Positions 1 through 9,918 of a stretch of 64,000 bases of DNA are shown here, one piece after another. The position numbers were made by a program, and so were the translations under genes. The DNA comes from Paludibacter sp. (lineage in GTDB: Bacteria; Bacteroidota; Bacteroidia; Bacteroidales; Paludibacteraceae). Numbering within the stretch: the first letter of the stretch is position 1; the number at the start of each line of letters is the position of its first letter. The notes under the pieces were generated by a model. It was not told where the DNA came from, made no database searches, and worked only from the letters and a program-made list of their open reading frames with translations. Location of the stretch: NCBI RefSeq assembly GCF_009712605.1, contig NZ_WASO01000001.1, positions 620,001 to 684,000 on the forward strand, given 5' to 3'.

Positions 1-186
1 TTTTATGGCATGATTTTCACCCAATAATACCAGATCGTAAGTGGAAAATTTTTGGATAATGTAGTCGGTGGGCTGTGTTGCATTCTGTCTTAAATATTTT
101 TGTTCTTCAGTAAACGACTTTTGAGCAGTCATTTCTGAGATGCAACAATAAAGAAGGCAAATCAAAAAGATAAGTTTAGTTTTCAT
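1..186 (-). CDS. N-terminus of a secreted protein (partial, runs off the window)
   Basis: Reading minus from the ATG at 186-184 gives 62 open codons to the window edge. Residues 1-22 form a signal peptide: MKTK, then a hydrophobic stretch rich in Leu, Ile and Cys, ending in MTAQ, a usual Bacteroidota cleavage context. The mature part ends in YDLVLLGENHAIK. The LGENH pentad resembles the start of the catalytic domain in erythromycin-esterase/ChaN-like proteins, but this rests on a few residues. The gene lies on the same strand as the DUF5916 gene upstream, with a 192-base gap that shows no clear terminator. Start and signal peptide are well supported; the family is a guess. Confidence 0.55.
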   Translation of the reverse strand, partial: MKTKLIFLICLLYCCISEMTAQKSFTEEQKYLRQNATQPTDYIIQKFSTYDLVLLGENHAIK

Positions 187-378
187 TGTGTTAGTTGGGC
201 TGGTAAAAAAGTTTAATGTAATGTCAGAACGATGCGCTTGGGTCTCTTATAGATCTTTAATTTCTTTATTATTGTCTCTGTAAGGAGAGGTAACTTTCTG
301 TTAGTAAAAGTATTAATAATAACCGGATATTGAGATTCGGAATAGGAATTGTTACTTGTAATGTTCGTGCAAACGTTT

Positions 379-2790
379 TCATGCTTTCTTGAAATGAGCT
401 TTAATGGTTTGATAATCTATATAATAAATGATCTTTAGAGAGAGACTTCTGAGTTGAGATGAAGAAAATACATTTGTCAGGTTACTCAAATAATTGCGAT
501 TGGTCTTTTGATTTGCCGTGGAAAAATAGTTTTTCCAGACGAACGAAAGTTCGCTACCGGGCAGGAATTGCCAGACGTACGAAACATCAGCATTAAAAAG
601 ATTGTAATTGATGTTGTAGTTATTTCTTAAAGTAACATCCTGCATGTTTCCACTTGTTTGCAAAAGATAATAGCCTCCGTATTTGATGTTTGACCAATAA
701 TGCCTGAAACGCAGATTGAGAGAGTTTTTGTTTGAAAATGAAAATTTGATAGTTCCAATGTTCTCAATACCGGTCACATTGCGTCGACCGAAATAGATCG
801 AATCATTGCGTATATTTTTGTCTACGAATCCGATGGCATTATGAAGAAAATACCAATTTGCCATGAAGTCGAATGAAAGTTTGTCGTTGACTCTGTAGTG
901 GGGTTGCCACGTCAGGTAAAGCGCTTTTTTGCCAAATCGGGTTGCCTGCCAATATCCGATTTTCGCCATCAATGCCAGTTGTTTTCGCGTGTCGGTTTGG
1001 TATTCGATAGCGCCGTAACCGGCCGTTGGCTCTTTGTACTTCCATCCTTCTACCCGCGGTTCGAAATAATCGTATTTCGGAATGGGTGTTGCACTGAGAT
1101 AAAATTTGATATAATGCAATGATTTGAATAGAAGTTTAAGGTTGGCCGCCAATTCAAACCGACTGTACAATAGGGGCAGGTAGAGGCTTTCGTACGTAAA
1201 GTTCATCTCGCCGGATATTTCGTTGAAATGGCGGGTGGGGGTGAAGTGGAAGTATTGCAGTTTCAGGTTGTTAGAAATCAGATTTTTGTTTTCGAGGTAG
1301 CCGAAATCGCGGGGGTCGTATGAGTGGCTGAGCAACGAATTGTCCAGTTCGTAGCGGAATTCTCCTTTTGTTTTTGCAAAATTCAGATTCAACCGATGTC
1401 CGGTTTGATTTGAAAATCCGGTATCTGTTTTGTCGTGAATATAACTAAAGAAAGCATCGCCAGAAAGCAGGTATCTAAGAAATTTATATTTGAAATCAAG
1501 ACCAGACACATTTGCCATGTGGTGTTCCCCTGGAATAGTTACGTTGGTATTTACCCAGCTGACATATGATTCTTTGCCCAGATTTTTTTCGACGACCAAC
1601 AAATTGTAGTTACTTACATCCTGTGTTATATATCTTCGGATTGTGTTGGTAAGCGTGTCTTTTATCAATGCATTTTCTGGTTGCGTAATGGCATTCAGAA
1701 TTCCGATACCCCATCCGGAGGAGGTGTATCCTGATATTTTGGTAGCATTATAGAGACTCGTTTCTCCTGGATTTTTAAGAATAATTTCGTGTGTTGACAA
1801 TTGCGATGCGACATTTTCATATAGACGGGGTTGTCCGCCAATGCGGCGTGAGTAAAAAAGGTCGCCCTTGCTGAAGAGTTCGGTTCCTTCGGTAAAAAAC
1901 TGCCTTTTCTCATCGTATTTTGTTTCGACGGATGTGAGATTGAGTACTCCGTCGTCGCCACGTGTTTGTCCGAAATCGGGAATTAGCATCATGTCAAGGG
2001 TGAAGCTTTCGTTGAGGCCATACTTCAGATCCATCCCACCTTTGAAAGAAATTTTACTGTCATAATAAGTTGTCAGATATGGCATTAATGATAACCGTAG
2101 AGGTGGTTTGATATGTTCGATGCCATGCATTTCTCCGGCTTGGTTGAGCCAGCCGTATCGGTTTTTATCAACGAAATTCCAGGTGATGGCTTCTCCGTTT
2201 CGTTTGATAAGCCTGAAGAAATTGATTTCCCATAATTGGATCTCTTTTTTCGGGAAACGGATGGCGGAGAAAGGAATTTCCATTTCGGCGATCCAGCCCT
2301 CTTTTGTCTTCTGTACAGCACTTTTCCACACGGCATCCCAACTCTTGTGCATTTGATCGATGTCGTTTTTTGAGTCCATCTGCACTCCGGCAGCCGATAC
2401 CATGAATTCCATGGAATTCAGGCCGTTGTTGTATGGATTTATTTCCACGGAAAAAAGATCGGCATTCGCCTCGTCACCCGAATCTCGATCTCCCAATTCG
2501 GAAAAGATAGAGTCCGGTTTTGAGTCATAAAGCAGAGCCAATACATAGATTGCACGATCGTCGTAAAGCATTTTAACCTCCGTTTTTTGAGAAGGTGTTC
2601 CTCCATTAATCGGACTTTGTTGAATAAAATCGGTAATGGGCGATGCCTGTTTCCACACTTTGTCGGTGGGCAAAGCATCTATTTTGGGCGCCGTCGGGGT
2701 GCGGGTTATGGTAAATTGTTTTCGTAAGGGTAGCGTAATGCTCCATACAGGAACCGTGATAATGAAAAAAATGAGGGCAAGTTTTCGCAT
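379..2790 (-). CDS. DUF5916 outer-membrane protein with N-terminal CBM9-like domain
   Basis: The protein has 803 residues. Residues 1-20 are a signal peptide. Residues about 30-230 resemble the family 9 carbohydrate-binding-like domain found at the front of DUF5916 proteins (APKIDALPTDKVWKQA, then YDDRAIYVLALLYDS). The remainder is rich in alternating aromatic beta strands, as expected for an outer-membrane barrel, with the family segment DKRQFFTEGTELFSKGDLFYSRRIGG near residue 290 (seen as EKRQFFTEGTELF here). Members are common in Bacteroidota; their substrate is not established. It lies downstream of the susCD pair on the same strand but is separated by 410 bases with two strong hairpins, so it is probably a separate unit. 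Confidence 0.85.
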   Translation of the reverse strand: MRKLALIFFIITVPVWSITLPLRKQFTITRTPTAPKIDALPTDKVWKQASPITDFIQQSPINGGTPSQKTEVKMLYDDRAIYVLALLYDSKPDSIFSELGDRDSGDEANADLFSVEINPYNNGLNSMEFMVSAAGVQMDSKNDIDQMHKSWDAVWKSAVQKTKEGWIAEMEIPFSAIRFPKKEIQLWEINFFRLIKRNGEAITWNFVDKNRYGWLNQAGEMHGIEHIKPPLRLSLMPYLTTYYDSKISFKGGMDLKYGLNESFTLDMMLIPDFGQTRGDDGVLNLTSVETKYDEKRQFFTEGTELFSKGDLFYSRRIGGQPRLYENVASQLSTHEIILKNPGETSLYNATKISGYTSSGWGIGILNAITQPENALIKDTLTNTIRRYITQDVSNYNLLVVEKNLGKESYVSWVNTNVTIPGEHHMANVSGLDFKYKFLRYLLSGDAFFSYIHDKTDTGFSNQTGHRLNLNFAKTKGEFRYELDNSLLSHSYDPRDFGYLENKNLISNNLKLQYFHFTPTRHFNEISGEMNFTYESLYLPLLYSRFELAANLKLLFKSLHYIKFYLSATPIPKYDYFEPRVEGWKYKEPTAGYGAIEYQTDTRKQLALMAKIGYWQATRFGKKALYLTWQPHYRVNDKLSFDFMANWYFLHNAIGFVDKNIRNDSIYFGRRNVTGIENIGTIKFSFSNKNSLNLRFRHYWSNIKYGGYYLLQTSGNMQDVTLRNNYNINYNLFNADVSYVWQFLPGSELSFVWKNYFSTANQKTNRNYLSNLTNVFSSSQLRSLSLKIIYYIDYQTIKAHFKKA

Positions 2791-2954
2791 GATGTGTGGT
2801 TCTGAATAAGGTTGTTCCTGAAATCCGGTTCAAAGAAAGATAATCCCGATACAGCTTCAAAATTTATTATGTCAAACTAATACTTGTTTATGCGAACGGA
2901 AAGCATGTTCTATTTTTAGAAAATTCAGGGCTGCTTTTTTAGTTGTAGTTTTAA

Positions 2955-2999
2955 ACCCGGTAAAGACTGACAAAAATCACTTTTATCAGTCTTCCGGGT
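2955..2999. terminator. Hairpin in the gap between susD and the DUF5916 gene
   Basis: ACCCGG at 2955-2960 pairs with CCGGGT at 2994-2999, and AGACTGA at 2964-2970 pairs with TCAGTCT at 2986-2992. On minus it is followed by GGGTTTAAAAC, only a weak T run. With the next hairpin it fills most of the 410-base gap 2791-3200, in which I see no gene. Confidence 0.5.
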
Positions 3000-3092
3000 G
3001 TTAACAATACATCTTTTCTTAATTCTATCAGACAAGAAAAGTGTCTTTTGATTTAGTCTGAAAATGGTTAGTTCAGAGATTTCAGAATTTTG

Positions 3093-3125
3093 AGGATGCC
3101 CGTATTAATTCGGGCATCCTGTTTT
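3093..3125. terminator. Perfect 10-bp hairpin downstream of susD
   Basis: AGGATGCCCG at 3093-3102 pairs perfectly with CGGGCATCCT at 3111-3120, with an 8-base loop. The T run (GTTTTT) is on the plus strand; the minus strand, from which susD is read, has AAAAAC before and CAAAAT after the stem. It probably ends or protects the susCD transcript, but the polarity is not the classical one. Confidence 0.55.
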
Positions 3126-3200
3126 TAACTCAATACCTATTAAAATACTATTTGCTATTAGCAAATATCCGTAGCTAAAACACAATCTTTTGGACGGTTA

Positions 3201-4772
3201 TTAATAGCCCGGATTTTGTTTCAGGTTGGGGTTTGCATTTATGTCTGCCGATGGGATGGGGAAAACATTGTACTTGGCATCGGTGCTTGTCCCCTCTTTA
3301 ACGCCACCTTTCCATGGCCAGATGTAGCTGCCGCCGGTGAATTTGCCAAAACGAATTAGGTCTGTTCGGCGATGGCCTTCCCAGTAAAATTCTCGGGCAC
3401 ATTCGTCTAAAATGAAGTCGAGGGTGAGCTGTGAGTCGGAAATATCAGCAGTCGGATCCCCGGCCGGGGCGTTATATGCTCTTTCCCGGACAAGATTGAC
3501 ATAATTCAGTGCGTTGGCTCGGGTTCCGCCACTACCACCACGGAGGACGGCTTCTGCATACATCAGGTAAGCATCAGCAAATCGGAGAAGAGGAACGTCG
3601 GTGTCGGGAAAAGTAGTGCTTGATCCTACAGCTCCGGTCGATGTCAGATTTTTGAATTTACAAAGTGCATATCCCTGCGTAAAAGTGAAGACATTGTTGA
3701 TCTCGAGAGATTGCCCGTCGGTGAAGAACATCGCCCGCTTGTCTGTATTGCCGCTGATATCTGCAAACTTATTTACAAATGCAGAAGTTGTTCGGTTGCC
3801 GCTCCATCCACCACTGACGCCATAATCTATCGGTCTCATATTTCCTCCAATGGCAGCACAAATTAAAAATGTACATCCACCCCAGGTCTGGGTGTTACGT
3901 CCATCAAAACAGATTGGGAAGATGATTTCGTTAGTTCGTAAATTGTTATCGGCAAGGAAGAGTTTTGCATATTTCGGTTCAAGACTATATCCGGCACCGA
4001 TTATTTTGTTGCAATAGGCAATGCAGTCGGTATATCTTGCTGTGCCGGTGTAAACCTTAGCATTAAGATATAATTTGGCTAATATCATCCATGCTGCTCC
4101 TCTGTCTGCGCGTCCGTATTCATTGGCTCTTGGAGCTGCCAGATCATTTTCAATAGCCTTTAATTCCGATTCAATGTAGTTGAATAACTCCTGACTGGAG
4201 GCTTGTTTGGGGAAAAAGAACCCGATTTTGTCATTTTCACTCGTAAATGGTCCGGTTCCGAATAAATCCAATAAGTGCCAGTAACTCATGGCTCTTAGAA
4301 ATCGTGCTTCGGTATTGTATGCTTTGTATTTGTCGATTCCTTTGGTAACCCGTATCAGATTGTTGCAATAGGTTATTTCCAGATTGATTCGGTAATAAAG
4401 CGCCGATTGATAGTCGCCGGAAGCGGTCCATGAGTGAGAATGATAACTAGGAAGTGATCCGTCATTCCACGCGCAAATAGCCTCGTCGGTTGTTACTTCC
4501 TGCGCATTCCAATATTGTCTGAAATAAGAAGAATAACCTCCTCCAACAGAGGAAATGTCAGGTGCTCCATCGTTGGCTGTTTGTCCACCGACGGCTAAGC
4601 CTGAATAACATTTTGCGAGTAGTTGTAAATAGGCTGAATCGCTTGTTAAAACGTGGTTGGCAGTGAGTATGTTTTTGTCCAGAGGTAGAGTGTTTAAGTC
4701 GTTTGCACATGAGCTGAACGCCCAGATGCACGATAAGAACAACATGTTTGTTATTATGTTTTTTGCTTTCAT
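3201..4772 (-). CDS. SusD/RagB-family outer-membrane nutrient-binding lipoprotein
   Basis: SusD-type proteins sit on the cell surface as the lid and glycan-binding partner of a SusC transporter. I chose the start MKAKNI at 4772, 19 bases after the susC stop; a longer open frame reaching 4853 would overlap susC. This gives 523 residues. The signal segment ends in FSSC, so Cys22 is the likely lipidated residue. Family landmarks are RFLRAMSYWHLLDLFG in the N-terminal TPR-like part, EGHRRTDLIRFGKF near the end and the C-terminal VFPIPSADINANPNLKQNPGY pattern (seen as FPIPSADINANPNL). It is co-transcribed with susC. The substrate cannot be told because no glycoside hydrolase lies next to it. Confidence 0.96.
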   Translation of the reverse strand: MKAKNIITNMLFLSCIWAFSSCANDLNTLPLDKNILTANHVLTSDSAYLQLLAKCYSGLAVGGQTANDGAPDISSVGGGYSSYFRQYWNAQEVTTDEAICAWNDGSLPSYHSHSWTASGDYQSALYYRINLEITYCNNLIRVTKGIDKYKAYNTEARFLRAMSYWHLLDLFGTGPFTSENDKIGFFFPKQASSQELFNYIESELKAIENDLAAPRANEYGRADRGAAWMILAKLYLNAKVYTGTARYTDCIAYCNKIIGAGYSLEPKYAKLFLADNNLRTNEIIFPICFDGRNTQTWGGCTFLICAAIGGNMRPIDYGVSGGWSGNRTTSAFVNKFADISGNTDKRAMFFTDGQSLEINNVFTFTQGYALCKFKNLTSTGAVGSSTTFPDTDVPLLRFADAYLMYAEAVLRGGSGGTRANALNYVNLVRERAYNAPAGDPTADISDSQLTLDFILDECAREFYWEGHRRTDLIRFGKFTGGSYIWPWKGGVKEGTSTDAKYNVFPIPSADINANPNLKQNPGY

Positions 4773-4791
4773 TGTAAATGAGATTTTAAGT

Positions 4792-7758
4792 TTAGAATCG
4801 TGCGCTGATGCCAAGTACGTAAGTTCTTGGACGAGGATAAATTGCATTGTCAATTCCGCTGCTGACCTCTGGATCGATACCTTTGTAGCTGGTTATAGTA
4901 AATACGTTTTGGACAGATGCGTATATTCTCAGATTAAGATTGGTGCTGCTTGAGATTTTCAAAAGATTATTACAGGTGTACCCAAGTGTCAGATTGTCTA
5001 ACTTCAAGAATGATGCATTCTTGAGGTAATAGTCTGACCAGTATTGGGCATTATGAAAATTTGTATTCAGGATGTCTCGTGGCAAATTCATAAGGAAACT
5101 ATTGGTGCCTAAGTTTTGATAACGAGCACCGTTCGAATTTATGTCGTCGTAAACATAGTTGCCCAGACTGATGCGGCCTGAAAAACTGAAATCAAAGTTT
5201 TTGTATTTAAGAGTTGAAGAATAGCCCATGAATACGTCCGGAGCAGCATGTTTCATGTAAAATTTATCTGCATCGGTAATTTGTCCGTCATTGTTCTTGT
5301 CTACGTAGCTGCCTTCAATTGGTTTGCCGTTCGAATCGTATTTTTGTTTGAAAAGGTAAAATGTATTCAACGCATGTCCCACGGCATTAACCTGTACCGT
5401 GTTACTCCCTCCGCCACCGGAGATTCCACCTACAGCAATACCTGGGTAGTTTGGATCGTCATAACTGGTCAGTTTTGTGATTTTATTCTGGTTGTAAGTT
5501 ACATTGACCCCAACTTCCCAATAGAGCCGTTTTGTATCAATGGCGATACCGTTAAGCGAAAATTCAATTCCTTTGTTTTCCATTTTACCAATGTTGGTAA
5601 GCAAACGATCCGTGAAATTACTACCTGCCGGAGTGGGTATTGTATTCAGCAAATCGTCTGTTTTTCTATAATAGGCATCAATACTGCCATTTAGTCGACC
5701 TTTAAGAAAGCCGAAATCAAGGCCGGCATTATAGGTGGTGGTTTGCTCCCATTTTATATTCTGATCGTATCCTTCGGGTCGTAGTGTGTTAATGAATTTG
5801 TTGCCAATCTGATAACGGGCATAGTTGTCACTTAAGCGATAGGTGCCCATATATGGATAATCATTGCTTGTTAAGTCCTGCTGACCGGTTACCCCATAAC
5901 TCAACCGTAGCTTCAGATTGCTGATAGTTTTTGAGTCCTTCAGAAACGGTTCTTCGCTGATTCTCCATGCCAAAGCGGCCGAAGGGAATAGCCCCCAGCG
6001 AGTGTCGGGGGAAAAACGGGAAGAGCCATCGCGACGAAGAGACGCCGTGAGTAAATATTTGTTGTTGTAAGTGTAATTGAAACGCCCGAAATAAGACACC
6101 AGAAAGTATTCGGTCTCGCTACCGTCGTCGAGGGTTGTTCCATTTACACGAATGTCATGTCCACTGGCTTTTCTCCAGACGTGTTGTTCTTCTGTTCCTG
6201 TCATAGCCTCAAACACACTTCTTATCGGCTTGATTTCTTTTTTGTAATTAAACACAAAGTTGATCATCTCATTTCTGGTGTCCTGAGTATAGTCTCGCTT
6301 TAGTTGAGCATCGGGAGCAGTGGCCAGTTCAACCCATGATGCTGACGGGTCGATACGAATTTTGCCGTCGCTATTGGTGTAATCTATACCGGTTGTAAGG
6401 GTTGCTTTCAAGTCGGGTAAAAAATGAAATTTGTAGTCGAGTTTGAAATCTCCGATTAAACGTTTGACATTTGCTTTGTCGCTTCTTTGCTCTAGTTGTG
6501 CCAGCGGATTGCGGGTGGCATTTACATTGCGCACTCCATTGAGCATCCAGGTGTAATAACCTCCGTATTTTTGATATTGAGAATCGGAAGACATGGCTGG
6601 CTGGGTGGGGTCGAACCGTACAGCATTGGCACAAGCTCCCTGATCGGCAAAGCGGTTGTCAGCATAAGTTGCTTTCAAACCAAGTTCAGCATTGAGATGA
6701 TTGTTCAAGAAGCTCGGATTGATACGGAGAGTGCCGGAATAACGTTGCATCTCTGAAGTTTTAAGGATTCCATTTTGATCCGTATAACCTAATGATGCTC
6801 TTATAGGCATATTCTTAATTGTCCCAGAAATACCAATGTTGTGGTCGTGGCCTATTGCTGTATGGTAGATTAAATCCTGCCAATTTGTATTTGTCTGGCC
6901 CAAGTAACTTACAAAATCTGGCGTTTCTTGCTTAACAATAGTCCGAAATTCATCTCCGTTTAGCAAATTCAGTGTTTTTGCTACTGTGCCGATTGATAGT
7001 TTGGCATCATAATCGATTTTTATTTTGCCTTTTGAGCCTTTCTTTGTGGTGATCATGATGACACCGTTTGAAGCTCTGGAGCCGTAAATGGCAGTGGCAG
7101 ATGCATCTTTTAATACGGTGAAAGTTTCGATTTCATTCGGATTAATTGAACTGAGAATATTGCCCAACCCGTCAATTGCCCGGTTGTCGAGAGGAAGACC
7201 ATCAACCACAATCAACGGATCATTGCTGGCCGTAAGAGAAGAGCCTCCACGAATTCGGATTGTTGCTCCATCAGTAGGAGCTCCACCGGCAGTGGTTACG
7301 TTTACTCCGCCCATTTTGCCGACAATCAGTTGTTGAGGTGATGTACTTGTACTTTTGTTGAGGTTATTTTCACCCAGTACACCAACCGATCCTGTCATGT
7401 CATTCTTTTTTACTTGTCCGTATCCGATTGCAACTACTTCATTCAGGGCAACAGACGATTCCTGGAGTACAATCCGTTTTAGTTGAGAGGCGTTTGTGAC
7501 GGTAATTTCTATGTTGTCGTACCCGATATAGCTTATTTTGACAACGGGTTTGGACGTGGAGGTCTGTAGCGTAAATCTTCCATCCACATCGGTGATTGTG
7601 CCATTTGTTGAGCCTTTTTCCCGGATGGAGGCTCCTATTACAGGTTGATTGTTTTGGTCTACTACCATTCCCTGTAGGATGGTTTTTGTTTGAGCGATCG
7701 CGTTAATGCCGAACAATAAAAGTAAAAACATTGTTAGCATCAATTTGGTTTTTCTCAT
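4792..7758 (-). CDS. SusC/RagA-family TonB-linked outer-membrane transporter
   Basis: The 988-residue protein has a signal peptide ending INAIAQ (about residue 22). A carboxypeptidase-regulatory-like domain follows (about 27-110, VVDQNNQPVIGASI and GTITDVDGRFTL). Then comes the TonB plug, with NEVVAIGYGQVKKNDMTGSV around 110-130 and the SusC signature segments DPLIVVDGLPL and SNGVIMITTKKG. A 22-strand type barrel ends in a terminal aromatic strand (VLGISARF). No STN domain is visible, so signalling to an anti-sigma factor is not expected. It imports a glycan or peptide across the outer membrane with energy from TonB, together with the SusD partner downstream. Start and length fit the family. 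Confidence 0.97.
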   Translation of the reverse strand: MRKTKLMLTMFLLLLFGINAIAQTKTILQGMVVDQNNQPVIGASIREKGSTNGTITDVDGRFTLQTSTSKPVVKISYIGYDNIEITVTNASQLKRIVLQESSVALNEVVAIGYGQVKKNDMTGSVGVLGENNLNKSTSTSPQQLIVGKMGGVNVTTAGGAPTDGATIRIRGGSSLTASNDPLIVVDGLPLDNRAIDGLGNILSSINPNEIETFTVLKDASATAIYGSRASNGVIMITTKKGSKGKIKIDYDAKLSIGTVAKTLNLLNGDEFRTIVKQETPDFVSYLGQTNTNWQDLIYHTAIGHDHNIGISGTIKNMPIRASLGYTDQNGILKTSEMQRYSGTLRINPSFLNNHLNAELGLKATYADNRFADQGACANAVRFDPTQPAMSSDSQYQKYGGYYTWMLNGVRNVNATRNPLAQLEQRSDKANVKRLIGDFKLDYKFHFLPDLKATLTTGIDYTNSDGKIRIDPSASWVELATAPDAQLKRDYTQDTRNEMINFVFNYKKEIKPIRSVFEAMTGTEEQHVWRKASGHDIRVNGTTLDDGSETEYFLVSYFGRFNYTYNNKYLLTASLRRDGSSRFSPDTRWGLFPSAALAWRISEEPFLKDSKTISNLKLRLSYGVTGQQDLTSNDYPYMGTYRLSDNYARYQIGNKFINTLRPEGYDQNIKWEQTTTYNAGLDFGFLKGRLNGSIDAYYRKTDDLLNTIPTPAGSNFTDRLLTNIGKMENKGIEFSLNGIAIDTKRLYWEVGVNVTYNQNKITKLTSYDDPNYPGIAVGGISGGGGSNTVQVNAVGHALNTFYLFKQKYDSNGKPIEGSYVDKNNDGQITDADKFYMKHAAPDVFMGYSSTLKYKNFDFSFSGRISLGNYVYDDINSNGARYQNLGTNSFLMNLPRDILNTNFHNAQYWSDYYLKNASFLKLDNLTLGYTCNNLLKISSSTNLNLRIYASVQNVFTITSYKGIDPEVSSGIDNAIYPRPRTYVLGISARF

Positions 7759-8120
7759 GCTTTTAAATAATTAATGGTTAATAAAAATTGAGTCATGAAA
7801 GGAGATTGCAAGAGGCAAGTCCTGTTTTTCTTTAGATATTGTATAATTGCATTATTTTACATTGCTGTATTATAGGTATATAGGTATGTTTGTGTTGTAT
7901 TTTGTTTGGGGATAAATATCTTTTGTGAGCTCAAAGGAAATAATTTGTGTTATTTATATAAAATTATTTATGCCAATGCCGGTAAATTTATGCGAACGGA
8001 TAAAATTTGGCTACTTTGGCATAAAAAAGGAAGGTATTGAGCGAAGGAAAAATAAACAGAATGAAAAATCAACTATTTTTGCCAGTATGTTTTATTTATG
8101 TACCTTGATTTAGCCTAATA
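7759..8120. other. Divergent intergenic region between susC and the histidine kinase
   Basis: This AT-rich stretch of 362 bases must hold the promoters of both directions, but I found no exact TAnnTTTG match in good position. A 62-codon open frame at 7925-8113 has no family features and no convincing start, so I leave it out. Confidence 0.5.
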
Positions 8121-9197
8121 ATGACAATAAATATTTTTGACAATAAAAAGCGCCTATTCTTCCATATTGCTTATTGGGTAGGTGTTGTAACTTTCTTTAC
8201 CCTTTTGTGGGGAACCCGCTATAGCAACTATTGGGTATGTTTTTATAATGAACTTGTATTTTTACCCATAAAATTGGGAATGACCTATTTTTCGCTTTAC
8301 TATATTATCCCAAAGCTGCTTTTCAGAGGTGAATATTTTAGAACTGGCGTGGCAAGTCTTTTGACGATGGTAGGAGGAGGAGTTTTACAGCGTACGTTAG
8401 TTTATTTTTCTGTAATTCCATTGCTCGGAGTTTCTGATATGCATGTCGGGCTGTTCGATCCAACTGAAATTCTGAATCATATTATTAATGCCACGAGCGT
8501 GATGATTATTCCGGTTGCGATCAAACTCTATAAATCTTCGCTGGAAAAGGAAAATCGCATATTGTTTTTATCTCAAGAGAAAACCATGGCAGAACTGCAA
8601 TTTCTCAGAAGCCAGATTCAGCCTCATTTTTTCTTTAATGTGTTGAATGACTTATATGCTATGGCGCTGAAAAAATCTGATCGCACTCCAGAAATGATTC
8701 TGAAATTATCGGATTTAATGCGCTATGTGCTCCAAGAGTCGAGAGCAGAGATGGTTTCTGTGCAAAAAGAACTTGCGTATTTACGCAATTACATTGACTT
8801 GGAGAAATTAAGATACGATAAACGTTTTTCTTTTGATTTTGAAGTTGCAGGCGACACCTCTTACTGCAGAATTCCTCCTTTGCTTTTGCTCCCTTTTGTG
8901 GAAAATGCCTTCAAACATTCCACGATCCATCATACAGAAGGAGCCTGGATTCGCATTAAACTGGAGGTCGATCTGAAGAAGTTGTATTTGAGGGTAGATA
9001 ATAGTTTTGATCCGAGTATGGCAAAAAAAAATAATCTTAGTTCCGGCATTGGTATTGAAAATGTACGTAAAAGGCTGGAAATTATTTATTACGGACGTTA
9101 TTCTCTCGAGATACACAGTTCAGAGACACAATATTCATCTACGTTGATTATTAATTTTTTAGATAATGAAACCCGTTCGATGCTTATTGGTGGATGA
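8121..9197 (+). CDS. LytS-like sensor histidine kinase (His_kinase/HATPase family)
   Basis: The protein of 358 residues senses an unknown signal at the inner membrane and phosphorylates the adjacent LytTR regulator. Four hydrophobic segments lie in residues 12-135. A short coiled region (140-165) follows. The phosphoacceptor motif is LRSQIQPHFFFNVLN, with His169. The ATP-binding part has the N-box LLLLPFVENAFKHS near 250-263 and the G-box SSGIGIENVRKRL near 320. There is no extracellular sensor domain, so sensing is probably by the membrane part. The reading frame overlaps the start of the regulator by 32 bases, so the two are translationally coupled. Confidence 0.95.
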   Translation: MTINIFDNKKRLFFHIAYWVGVVTFFTLLWGTRYSNYWVCFYNELVFLPIKLGMTYFSLYYIIPKLLFRGEYFRTGVASLLTMVGGGVLQRTLVYFSVIPLLGVSDMHVGLFDPTEILNHIINATSVMIIPVAIKLYKSSLEKENRILFLSQEKTMAELQFLRSQIQPHFFFNVLNDLYAMALKKSDRTPEMILKLSDLMRYVLQESRAEMVSVQKELAYLRNYIDLEKLRYDKRFSFDFEVAGDTSYCRIPPLLLLPFVENAFKHSTIHHTEGAWIRIKLEVDLKKLYLRVDNSFDPSMAKKNNLSSGIGIENVRKRLEIIYYGRYSLEIHSSETQYSSTLIINFLDNETRSMLIGG

Positions 9198-9900
9198 TGA
9201 AGATCTGGCGCTGGATGTGCTGGAGATGTACGCAAGCCGAATCCCGCAATTGAATGTTGTCGGTCGATGCGCTGATGTTCAGGAAGCTGTGGCTTTTATG
9301 CAAAAAGATCCGGTAGAGTTGGTCTTTTTGGATATTCAGATGCCGGGACTGACCGGTATGGAATGGGCCGCTAGGCTTATTGGACAGACAAAGGTCATTT
9401 TTTGTACGGCCTATGATGAATTTGCTTTGCAGGGTTATGAAGTGAATGCTGTGGATTATTTACTCAAGCCGTTCTCTTTTGAACGCTTTGAGAAAGCAGT
9501 TGAAAAAGCATTGGTATTGATTGAGAGTGCAAAGAAGAGTGTCGGGATGGAAGAAGAAACGTTGTGCTTGACTATAAAATCAGATGGGAAATTATTTCGG
9601 ATTAAACAAAAGGATATTCTTTATTTTCATAGCTTGAGTAACTATTATAAAGTTGTTACGGTAGAAAAGAAGCTAATTGCCTACGGGAGTCTGTCTGCCT
9701 TGGAATCAGAGTTGCCTACAGAAGATTTTATACGGATCCATCGTTCGTATCTGGTGGCAATTGATAAAATTCAGGCCTATTCGGGAAGCGAAGTCGTTAT
9801 TAATGGAGAAAAACTTGCGGTTGGACGTGCATACAGGGCTTCGCTCGATAAGTTGCCACAAAAAAATCCCCAAAAAAAGGGTCGCTTTTTTCGGGGATAA
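9166..9900 (+). CDS. LytTR-family response regulator
   Basis: The protein has 244 residues. An N-terminal receiver domain has the acidic pair at D10/D11, phosphoacceptor D56 in FLDIQMPG, the Thr of FCTAYDEFA and the Lys of YLLKPFS. A LytTR DNA-binding domain spans about 135-235 (DILYFHSLSNYYKV, FIRIHRSYLVAIDKI). It is the partner of the kinase whose 3' end it overlaps. Targets are not shown by the sequence. The divergent susC promoter region is a candidate by position only. Oddly, its last codons form a strong hairpin that looks like a terminator within the gene. Confidence 0.96.
   Translation: MKPVRCLLVDDEDLALDVLEMYASRIPQLNVVGRCADVQEAVAFMQKDPVELVFLDIQMPGLTGMEWAARLIGQTKVIFCTAYDEFALQGYEVNAVDYLLKPFSFERFEKAVEKALVLIESAKKSVGMEEETLCLTIKSDGKLFRIKQKDILYFHSLSNYYKVVTVEKKLIAYGSLSALESELPTEDFIRIHRSYLVAIDKIQAYSGSEVVINGEKLAVGRAYRASLDKLPQKNPQKKGRFFRG
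9866..9898. terminator. Terminator-like hairpin inside the 3' end of the LytTR gene
   Basis: ATCCCC (9866-9871) plus an A7 run pairs with T6 plus GGGGAT (9893-9898) around the loop GGGTCGC. The hairpin includes the last codons, up to the stop. It sits between two convergent genes whose ends are only 18 bases apart, so it can serve both directions. Confidence 0.6.
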
Positions 9901-9918
9901 TAAATTGCGTTTTAATGC

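Noticed and set aside
5248-5694. 148-codon plus frame inside susC
   Set aside because: It lies antisense to a clear SusC coding region and has no family features.
7925-8113. 62-codon open frame between susC and the histidine kinase
   Set aside because: It begins in an AT-rich promoter region, has no family features and ends just before the kinase start.
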